From NCBI RefSeq assembly GCF_002251795.1, contig NZ_NOXU01000032.1, positions 124,001-188,000 on the forward strand: a stretch of DNA of 64,000 nt. Reading direction: 5' to 3'. Position 1 is the first letter of the stretch; each line of letters begins with the position of its first letter. The notes below the pieces were generated by a model, which made no database searches, had not been told where the DNA came from, and saw nothing but the letters and a program-made list of their open reading frames with translations. The translations under genes were made by a program, and so were the position numbers. Origin of the DNA: Niveispirillum lacus. GTDB lineage: Bacteria > Pseudomonadota > Alphaproteobacteria > Azospirillales > Azospirillaceae. Below, piece after piece: positions 43,677 through 50,169 of the stretch.

Positions 43677-45121
43677 GCCGCGACCTCATTCGCATCGGCT
43701 TGGCGCCAGGAGACCCAGGAGACCCACTCCTCCCAAAACTGGGACGACACGTGGCTGCTGGCGGACGTGTCCTCGACCGTGTCGAAGAAAAACGACTTTC
43801 CGATCTTCGTCACCACGACCGGCATCCCGTCTGGCAGCCGCACGACATCGCCAACGGCGGGGACGCGCTGCGTCAAGGCGAGGAACTGGCCGACCTTCGG
43901 CCGGGACGCCTCAGTACGCCGGAACGCCGCTGCCTCTGCCTCGGTGGCCTCGCGGGTATAGACGTAGCAGTGATCATCTCCGTCCTGATGCCAGGACTGA
44001 CCGGATCCGGTCGACACGAGGATGCTAAAGCCGTCGCTGAAGACCTCACCTGGAGCGGGGGCGTCGGAGACGGTGAACTGTCGGCGGGTCCTCCTGGCCT
44101 CGCTGCGGGCCTCAGCCCTCTCCCGCTCGGCCACCAGGGCCGCGGCGGCGGCGCGGTCATCATCCGCCTTCTTGGCCACCAAGGCTGCAACCGCGTCGCG
44201 CAGGGCGCCGAGGATCCTCTTCGGATCCTCGACGGCGAGGTCAAAGGTAACGGCCTTGTCGCTGACACGGCCGAGCCGGATGAGCGCCTTGTACGCGCCG
44301 TCGCAGTAGCCGCCGTAGCTGGCAGTGGCCTGCGTCTCGCTGAAGGTGATCGTCAGGGGTGCCCATGGCTGGGCCATGATCGCCGCACGGGTACGGGAAA
44401 TCCTGACGCCCGCCTCGTCGATGGCCTTGATCGCAGCCTTGGCGTAGCGGGTGCTGATCGAGTACGACTTCAGCGAGGAGTCCCAGCGCGCGGTGGGGAC
44501 AGCCTTTATTAGGTCGGCGATCGCATCGCCCGGCCACCCAGCCAGGATGATCTGCCCGCCAGAAACAGAGGCTGCGATCCCGGGGACCTGTGGCAGGACC
44601 ACGTCGCCCTTCGCTGCCTTCGCAGCGGCACGGGTGGTCTTGGCGAAGAGGCCCAGCAGGGCCTCGGCGTGCTCGAATGGCACGCCAAGGCGATTGGGTG
44701 CGCCGACGATCGCCTCCCCGCCGATGCGCTTGAGGGACGGGCGGGCGCTGGCAGGACCTTCGACCTCATAGCGCCAGGCCGACGAGGAGGCGGAGACGGT
44801 GAAATCGCCGTGGACCCCCGGAGCGATGCCGCCGCGGTCGCCAGCCATGACCAGGGCATCCAGTGCCGCCAGCAGGTCCGCTTCCGTCGGGCCGGGCATG
44901 ATCACCACACGGCCGTCGCTCGCCGTCGAGACATCCGTCTGGCTGGCGGCCCACTCGTAGACGCTTGGGGCATACTCCATCGACGGGGGCAGGACAATCT
45001 GCAGCTTGGCATTCTCGGATCTCGCGTTGTCGGCATGGCCGACGCGCAGCCCGGACGGCCGCTGGCCGAGTTCGATGCCGCGGACTACGCCTTCGGAGAT
45101 GATGCGGATGGATATGGACAT
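43673..45121 (-). CDS. Uncharacterised 482-aa protein with HARP-like stretch
   Basis: AGGAG lies 7 bp before ATG 45121. The middle region IKAVPTARWDSSLKSYSISTRYAKAAIKAIDEAGV resembles the HARP DNA-annealing domain. A charged helical linker (ADDDRAAAAALVAERERAEARSEARRTRR) precedes a C-terminal part with VYTREATEAEAAAFRR and WEEWVSWVSW. It is encoded in the early region with replication genes, so a role in DNA annealing or recombination is plausible. Its leader has a 7-bp hairpin (45149-45165), a TGTCC/GGACA dyad (45170-45189), a CACTTT motif and iteron element A. Confidence 0.6.
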   Translation of the reverse strand: MSISIRIISEGVVRGIELGQRPSGLRVGHADNARSENAKLQIVLPPSMEYAPSVYEWAASQTDVSTASDGRVVIMPGPTEADLLAALDALVMAGDRGGIAPGVHGDFTVSASSSAWRYEVEGPASARPSLKRIGGEAIVGAPNRLGVPFEHAEALLGLFAKTTRAAAKAAKGDVVLPQVPGIAASVSGGQIILAGWPGDAIADLIKAVPTARWDSSLKSYSISTRYAKAAIKAIDEAGVRISRTRAAIMAQPWAPLTITFSETQATASYGGYCDGAYKALIRLGRVSDKAVTFDLAVEDPKRILGALRDAVAALVAKKADDDRAAAAALVAERERAEARSEARRTRRQFTVSDAPAPGEVFSDGFSILVSTGSGQSWHQDGDDHCYVYTREATEAEAAAFRRTEASRPKVGQFLALTQRVPAVGDVVRLPDGMPVVVTKIGKSFFFDTVEDTSASSHVSSQFWEEWVSWVSWRQADANEVAA

Positions 45122-45148
45122 GTCGGGCTCCTGGCCGATTTGGTGATC

Positions 45149-45189
45149 GGGCGGCAGCGCCGCCCTGTGTGTCCGTATATATATGGACA
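45149..45189 (-). promoter_or_regulatory. Leader hairpin and TGTCC-N10-GGACA dyad
   Basis: GGGCGGC and GCCGCCC (45149-45155, 45159-45165) form a stem 28 bp upstream of the 45121 start. TGTCC (45170-45174) and GGACA (45185-45189) flank an ATAT tract and form an operator-like dyad. Confidence 0.45.
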
Positions 45190-45241
45190 ACGAGACGCCC
45201 GTCAAGGGGAAAATGTAGGCAGCATGAGATTAAGTCTGCAC

Positions 45242-45253
45242 TGTCGATCGACA
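45242..45253. promoter_or_regulatory. Palindromic operator candidate TGTCGATCGACA
   Basis: A perfect 12-bp palindrome next to a CACTTT motif and iteron element A. Half sites (TGTCG) recur beside several prophage promoters. Confidence 0.45.
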
Positions 45254-45258
45254 TTTCG

Positions 45259-45274
45259 CCAAAGTGAGGAAATC
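45259..45274 (-). promoter_or_regulatory. CACTTT motif, copy 4
   Basis: Minus strand GATTTCCTCACTTTGG, then CGAAATGTCGATCGACAG; 138 bp upstream of the 45121 start. Confidence 0.5.
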
Positions 45275-45285
45275 CCGCCGCCTGT

Positions 45286-45556
45286 TGTGCAATTGTGTAG
45301 TTGCTGTGTAGGCCCGCTACACAGCATAAATCATTGATATAATTGACTAAAATGACATTTGTGTAGTTGTGTAGCGAAATCCGAAAAACCTCTATACGTA
45401 TATATAAGGAGCCCATATATCAGTTTGATATCTTCCCATATTTTTCCGTCATAAAAATTCTTTTAAGCTGCACAACTACACAAATGGCAAAAAGTCCATA
45501 TTTATCAATGAGCTATACTGTGCAGCGGGCCTACACAGCAACTACACAGCTACACA
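45286..45556. repeat. Iteron element A: twelve TGTGYA-type heptamers in dyad order
   Basis: Heptamers start at 45286, 45294, 45305, 45360, 45368, 45519 (TGTGTAG type) and 45317, 45468, 45476, 45531, 45542, 45550 (CTACACA type). The left 38 bp and right 38 bp are near-perfect reverse complements. The central core contains CTATACGTATATATAAGGAG (45392-45411). It aligns without gaps to element B at +4342 bp. Non-coding, AT-rich; no frame with a start and ribosome site was found. Confidence 0.9.
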
Positions 45557-45818
45557 AAGCCGGGCCAGGGCTGCCGCACAAAAAAATTAACTAACGTTAA
45601 CCATTCCGTTCTTCCGAAGGCACGATCCCGCCAGCACTTCAGCCGCCCTTCACCCGGCGCCGCAGGCGTCGGTGGCGACCCCGCAGGGGTGGGGCGAAGC
45701 CCGGTTGTCGGCCGTCGCGCCGCGGATGCAGAAAGGGCGGCACGCATTGCTGCGGCCGCCCCTGGATAGTTTGTGTGTCGCCGTGGTGTGTCTGCCATGG
45801 GCCCTGCCTGGTGGCTTA
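45557..45818. other. GC-rich block downstream of element A
   Basis: No convincing gene. About 45655-45710 repeats, with changes, the block at 49993-50037. On the minus strand it contains CGCC-TGCG-GCG, a hairpin with an UNCG-type loop, and ACCCC/GGGGT. Confidence 0.5.
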
Positions 45819-46190
45819 TCACCGCAGCGCAGGAAGGCCCCGCAGGTCGCCGCCGACATCCTCGGCCTCGATCGGTCCGATCCCAAGGCACGTCACCGTC
45901 GGCGCCGCGAAAACCGTGTGCCCGGCATCGACCACGAGAAAGGTGCCGCACCTGTCGCTGTAGGCAGATGCCAGGGCGGCCAGGTCGGCGGCGGTGGCGG
46001 CTACCAAGACGATCTTGCGCGGCGCATCTGAAGCAACATAGGCTGCCGCAGCGCCTGGAAAGCGGGCCGTGGCGTCAAGGAAGGCGTGGAGGAAGGCATG
46101 GCCGGCTTGGGCCATCATCTTGCCCCGAGCGCCACCAGCGGCGTCGATAGCCGCCCGTGACACTATGCAATACATCGTCATCGTCGTCAT
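45819..46190 (-). CDS. Pth2-type peptidyl-tRNA hydrolase
   Basis: 123 aa. The Pth2 signature is present: RGKMMAQAGHAFLHAF (K, Q and H in the catalytic region), a KIVLVAATAADLAALASA stretch, then VDAGHTVFAAPTVTCLGIGPIEAEDV, matching the D-x-G-x-T...P-x-T...LxIGP end of the family. Pth2 frees tRNA from stalled peptides and is common in archaea and eukaryotes; bacteria normally use the unrelated Pth1. Start 46190 overlaps the stop of the previous gene (ATGA). Lacks the N-terminal membrane helix of eukaryotic forms. Confidence 0.75.
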   Translation of the reverse strand: MTTMTMYCIVSRAAIDAAGGARGKMMAQAGHAFLHAFLDATARFPGAAAAYVASDAPRKIVLVAATAADLAALASAYSDRCGTFLVVDAGHTVFAAPTVTCLGIGPIEAEDVGGDLRGLPALR

Positions 46191-46849
46191 GGGGATGGGT
46201 CATCGTCCGCGGCCGCCATAGCCGCTTCGATCACCGAGAAAGCGGGCGCATAGTCAGGCGGATCGACTGGTGCAGGGGCAAGCGCAGCTGCTGCCGCAGC
46301 CTCGCCAGATCCACCGCCATCATCGCCATCGCTACCCATTGCGGCGGCATACTGATCCGGGAAAATCCCCTGTACCCCCGCGACAAACGACATAACCGTG
46401 TGATGGATTATAATAGCTACAGCTACCCGCTGAGCATCCGTCATCGCCGCAGGGCCAGCCTTTGCGATGAGTTGGCAAAAAATCTTATCCTGGATAGGAA
46501 TTTTTCGCACATCCAGGCCAAGCTCATCGCGGCAAACAGTCCTAAAATCTGGGTCCTGCATACCAGCCGCCGTGGCGAGCAGATGCATAAACTGCCTACT
46601 CATAGCGGGCGTGAGATCGGATATCCGCTCCCGGATATGCTCAAGCGGAACGGTCGAGGAAGAGACCCTGCACGCCGGCAGCAGTATCCGCATCGTTCGT
46701 ATCGCTTCATATGCGATGGCTTGATCATCGCCAATCCGGGCCATCTCCAAGATTGCCGCGGCCCGATAAGGCCGCGAGTAGATATCCCTCGGTGTCCATG
46801 GCAGGACTGGGCCCGGCTTCGCATCGTGATTTTGTTGGGTCGGCAACAT
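46187..46849 (-). CDS. Uncharacterised early protein, 220 aa
   Basis: A very strong ribosome site (AAGGAGGTGGAG) precedes ATG 46849. The N-terminal 120 residues are helical (AAAILEMARIGDDQAIAYEAIRTMRILLPACRV). A central hydrophobic helix (VAVAIIIHHTVMSFVAGVQG) and an Ala/Pro/Asp-rich tail follow. Coupled to the Pth2 gene and divergent from ruvC. Function not recognised. Confidence 0.6.
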   Translation of the reverse strand: MLPTQQNHDAKPGPVLPWTPRDIYSRPYRAAAILEMARIGDDQAIAYEAIRTMRILLPACRVSSSTVPLEHIRERISDLTPAMSRQFMHLLATAAGMQDPDFRTVCRDELGLDVRKIPIQDKIFCQLIAKAGPAAMTDAQRVAVAIIIHHTVMSFVAGVQGIFPDQYAAAMGSDGDDGGGSGEAAAAAALAPAPVDPPDYAPAFSVIEAAMAAADDDPSP

Positions 46850-47049
46850 ATCTCCACCTCCTTGCCGCCGCGCCGCGCGCGTGCGGGAAAAGTGGCCGGC
46901 CCCGATTGGAGGCCGGCCGAGTTTGGCAGTAGGAGAAGGAAAGCAAACAACAGGCTTTGGCGAAGCCCGCAGATCTGAATGTAGGTCAGAGTGTCGGATG
47001 ATGCAAGAAAAATATTGTGTTGTCTGTCGAAATAATCGACAATCGACAC
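46850..47049. promoter_or_regulatory. Divergent control region with TGTCGA/TCGACA dyad
   Basis: Lies between the 220-aa gene and the RuvC-like gene. TGTCGA (47026-47031) and TCGACA (47037-47042) form a dyad with 5 bp spacing, followed by another TCGACA just before ATG 47050, so the RuvC-like gene start may be covered by a repressor. CTTTGGCGAA near 46952 resembles the extended CACTTT motif. Confidence 0.45.
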
Positions 47050-47535
47050 ATGAAGATTCTGGCGATTGACCCCTCGAAACGAAACTCTGGCTGGGCCGTC
47101 ATTGACGCGGTTCGCTGGACCCGCTTGGCGAGCGGAGGCCAGAGTTTCCAGCACATTCATGACTATGCTGAGATTGGGCAGGCTTTTGAGGGATGGCTGC
47201 TGGGTATGTGCCGCAAGCACAGGGTCGACGTACTTGCGATCGAGCGTCCACCGATGCGCGGGGCGAGCACTTACCTGCTTTTTGGGCTGGTGTGGACCGC
47301 ACACAGGGTTGGCCACCACCTCGGCTTGAGGCGTATGGAAACGGGCCCCAGCGAGCTGAAAAAATGGGCCGCGGGTAAGGGAGATGCCGACAAGTCGGAG
47401 ATGGTCACCGCTGCCCGGAAAGCTTTTCCTGGGCACGAACCGGCGGACCATGACGAAGCAGACGCTCTGCTTATCGCAGCCTGGGCTGCGACCGTCATCC
47501 GTAGCGAAGCGGAGAAAAAGAGGAGAGCGGCCTGA
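47050..47535 (+). CDS. RuvC-like Holliday junction resolvase
   Basis: 161 aa. The RNase H-type fold is visible: first catalytic Asp in MKILAIDPSKRNSGWAVID, Glu in VLAIERPPMRG, and the late Asp pair in HEPADHDEADALLIAAWAA, in the order usual for phage RuvC proteins. It would resolve branched DNA before packaging. Only plus-strand gene in the early region and flanked by operator-like dyads. Start 47050 (MKILAID) is preferred to upstream alternatives because motif I should be near the N terminus. Confidence 0.85.
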   Translation: MKILAIDPSKRNSGWAVIDAVRWTRLASGGQSFQHIHDYAEIGQAFEGWLLGMCRKHRVDVLAIERPPMRGASTYLLFGLVWTAHRVGHHLGLRRMETGPSELKKWAAGKGDADKSEMVTAARKAFPGHEPADHDEADALLIAAWAATVIRSEAEKKRRAA

Positions 47536-47541
47536 TCATCG

Positions 47542-49494
47542 TCAGGCTGCCTTTCCCGGAGAAGCTGGCGAACCTGGCAGGTGATAGCCCGATTTGTGAA
47601 GAGCGGACATCAACTTGTCGATGACATCCCGGGCTTCGGGAAAGTCAGGCAGGACGTCACGAATGCCGGCAAGTGCGTAGATCGGTGAGGCCATCGCCAG
47701 ATCGTGCGCAGCGCCGTGTAGATTGTCCAGGTCAGCGGGTAGGCGCTTCCAGCCACCGGCTTCCACCGCCAGTTCCTGCTCCTCCGTCATGCGAACCGCT
47801 AGATCCGTAACCGCATCCAACAGCCGCCCGGCCAGTTCCCTACGCTCGCCGATACCGGCACCCTGGAAAGCAACATCGGTCGCAAGCCGGATCGCCTCAG
47901 ACCGCGTTACGTCACCCCTCCGCGCCGCAGCCATAAAGGCCTTGGCCGCAGTGCGTTCGCAGAAATGGTCCGGCGCAATCATCGTCAACCTGACCGGCGC
48001 ATCCACATCCTCGTCGCCAGCGGCCGACCCCCGCGCCATTGAAGGTGGCGGGATGACCTGGATCGCGGCAGTGTAATCCGGCTGCTGGCCATCGCCAGCT
48101 TCGGCGAAAAGTTCGGCGGCGATGCGTGCAGCGGAATAGCGTATCCGCATCCAGAGATCCTGGGGAATCTTGCGCGAAGCCGCGTCCTTTTCGGCGATGT
48201 GGCGATTGCCGGGCCAGCCGTCCGGCTCCTGGGTGTAGTTGACGATCGGCTCGATGGTCAGCGATATGTGGGGGCCGGCGGTATCGCGGGCGATGGTTGC
48301 ATCGAAGCCTGCGGCGCGAAGGTCGGCCAGCGAAACGACATGGTCAGCCAGCAGGCGGGTCCTGAGTGCATCCGCATACTGTTCCCATCCTGCCCGGACC
48401 TCCGCCGGAGCGGCGAGCCACCGAGCTAAGTCCGGCGGCATCGGCCAGCCTGTGGCTGGGTCGATATGAGTAGGTAGGAGATCCAGGTCAACCAACAGAC
48501 CCAGGAAGGCCGCGATGCCCTCCGGATTGTCCGAATATCGACTGGGCGTCATGGACAGCGCGCTTGCGGCGCGGTCAGCCTCGTGCATCGCGGCATTGAT
48601 GATCAGCGGCGCTATGTCCGTGGCCAAGCCATCCGCAATGGCCCGGCCCCAGTTTGCCTGGACCTCCAGGATCTCGATGCAGGCCCCCAAGTGCGTCCTG
48701 ACGCCCTCTATAACCTCGTTCGGGATCTTCGCGCCCGGCTGCTGCACAGCAACCCGGGGGTCGCCACCTGACCGGCACAGCAGCAGCTCGCCGCCGGCAT
48801 CGCGCAGGGCGCGCATGGCCGATCGGGCCGCGGCGTAGACGCTGGGGCTGACGGGGCAGCCGGCGGCGATGTTGTCAGCGGGCCGATGGATGGGTAGGAA
48901 ACGGTCAGCAATGGCTGCGCGGACTACTGGCGTCATCGCCACCCTGAAGGTTTCCCATGCGTCTTCAGATGCCGGAGCATCTGGGTCCGCGTCTACGGCG
49001 TCGACGCGACGGACCGTAAGGTCCGTTTCGCACCAAACCGCATCGCTGATTATCTTTATACCCAGGTCCTCAGCGAGAGTGGTGGCCTGGATGGATAGGT
49101 CGTGGCGCTGCCAGTCGGGCCGATCGGCGCCGGCGAGCTGTGCAAGAACGCGCGGGACATAAGCTGTAAGCTTCGTCTTGTCTGTGTCAGGGTGCAGCCA
49201 ATACCGCATCCGACGAACGTAGGCTGTATCGGCGACAGCCATTGGATCGTCATGAATCCCAGAAACGAAGCCGGGTTCGCCTGGCTTCACGCGGTTTTGC
49301 CCGGCACCTGCGGCTGCCCAAAGCGTCGGCCGCAGGGACAGGTCAACAACATCGCCGTGCTGCTGGAGCGTGACAAGGGTCGGTTGGTCAGTAAGCGCTG
49401 TTGCCTCGAACTGGGCAACCCGGCCGTCCGGCCCACGGGCCGGGTAGGAATAGCGTATTATGCTGTCAGCTGCTGCCAGTCCGGCGGTGGTCAT
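47542..49494 (-). CDS. Uncharacterised early protein, 650 aa
   Basis: AGGAG lies 8 bp before ATG 49494 (MTTAGLAAADSIIRYSYPARGPDGRVAQ). Globular, no membrane helices. Segments such as LSLRPTLWAAAG, YVRRMRYWLHPDTDKTKLTAYVPRVLAQLAG and ATDIAPLIINAAMHEADRAASALSMTPSRYSDNPEGIAAFLGLLVDL (excerpts) do not match a family I know. Located between the RuvC-like and primase genes, so possibly a replication or recombination factor. Iteron element B and a CACTTT motif lie upstream. Confidence 0.6.
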   Translation of the reverse strand: MTTAGLAAADSIIRYSYPARGPDGRVAQFEATALTDQPTLVTLQQHGDVVDLSLRPTLWAAAGAGQNRVKPGEPGFVSGIHDDPMAVADTAYVRRMRYWLHPDTDKTKLTAYVPRVLAQLAGADRPDWQRHDLSIQATTLAEDLGIKIISDAVWCETDLTVRRVDAVDADPDAPASEDAWETFRVAMTPVVRAAIADRFLPIHRPADNIAAGCPVSPSVYAAARSAMRALRDAGGELLLCRSGGDPRVAVQQPGAKIPNEVIEGVRTHLGACIEILEVQANWGRAIADGLATDIAPLIINAAMHEADRAASALSMTPSRYSDNPEGIAAFLGLLVDLDLLPTHIDPATGWPMPPDLARWLAAPAEVRAGWEQYADALRTRLLADHVVSLADLRAAGFDATIARDTAGPHISLTIEPIVNYTQEPDGWPGNRHIAEKDAASRKIPQDLWMRIRYSAARIAAELFAEAGDGQQPDYTAAIQVIPPPSMARGSAAGDEDVDAPVRLTMIAPDHFCERTAAKAFMAAARRGDVTRSEAIRLATDVAFQGAGIGERRELAGRLLDAVTDLAVRMTEEQELAVEAGGWKRLPADLDNLHGAAHDLAMASPIYALAGIRDVLPDFPEARDVIDKLMSALHKSGYHLPGSPASPGKAA

Positions 49495-49601
49495 GTCTGC
49501 GATCTCCTGGCGCTGGCGGTGGCTGCCGCCTTGGTGCGCTTCTTTGGATGACAATAGCCCGGATGGATGATGTGTCGCAAGACGTTTTTCGCCAAATCGA
49601 C

Positions 49602-49617
49602 GAAAGTGCGGTAATCC
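49602..49617 (-). promoter_or_regulatory. CACTTT motif, copy 5
   Basis: Minus strand GGATTACCGCACTTTC, followed by GTCGATTTGGCGAAAA; 108 bp upstream of the 49494 start. Confidence 0.45.
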
Positions 49618-49627
49618 AGAAGGTGGA

Positions 49628-49898
49628 CATGTAGTCATGTAGGAGCTATGTAGGGCCGCTACATGGCGTAACTATCTGATATGACTGCCAAAAATGCTGA
49701 AAATGTAGTTATGTAGTCTAAACCGAAGAATCCCTATACGTATATATAAGGAGCCAATATATCAGTTCGATACCCTCCCATATTTTTCCATCACAAAAAT
49801 TCTTTTGAGCTACATAACTACATAAACTGCAAAAACTCTAATTAGATCAATGCATTGATGGATGTAGTGAGGCTACATAGCTTCTACATCCCTACATA
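49628..49898. repeat. Iteron element B: twelve NATGTAG-type heptamers in dyad order
   Basis: Heptamers at 49628, 49636, 49647, 49702, 49710, 49861 (ATGTAG) and 49659, 49810, 49818, 49873, 49884, 49892 (CTACAT) correspond one-to-one with element A at exactly -4342 bp. The core CTATACGTATATATAAGGAG is at 49734-49753. Linkers between heptamers have diverged more than the heptamers. Non-coding. Confidence 0.9.
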
Positions 49899-50169
49899 AC
49901 CTTGGCCAGGGTTTCTGCACCGAAAATTAATGAATGTTAACCACCGCCTTCACCGAAGGCAGGATTCCGCCATGATCCCCACCGCCTTAACCACGGCGCC
50001 GAAGGCGTCGGTGGACCCGCAGGGAGGGGCGAGTGCGATGGCTGGTTGTGTCGGTTTTGCTGATCGTCAACGACAACCGAATCAGCGCAAAAAGACGAAT
50101 GGCGGCCCAACCGAGCCGCCACCCATCACTCATTTATAAATGTAGCAGGCTGGGCCGTCTCTTGACCTC
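49899..50169. other. Second GC-rich block, downstream of element B
   Basis: Includes GGTTAAC-like and GC-rich sequence matching 45590-45710; on the minus strand CGCC-TTCG-GCG (UUCG loop) near 50000. It follows the primase stop in the direction of transcription. No convincing gene. Confidence 0.45.

Noticed and set aside
45286-45556. CRISPR array
   Set aside because: The repeats are 7 bp, in both orientations and at irregular spacing; no repeat-spacer structure and no cas genes.
45550-45951. 133-aa minus-strand ORF over element A's GC-rich block
   Set aside because: It overlaps the Pth2 3' end and has Arg/Pro/Gly-rich composition typical of a shadow frame, with no ribosome site.
46957-46990. 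Eighth member of the ATTTGCG promoter family
   Set aside because: AGATCTGCGG is present on the minus strand but no -10 box lies at 17-18 bp.
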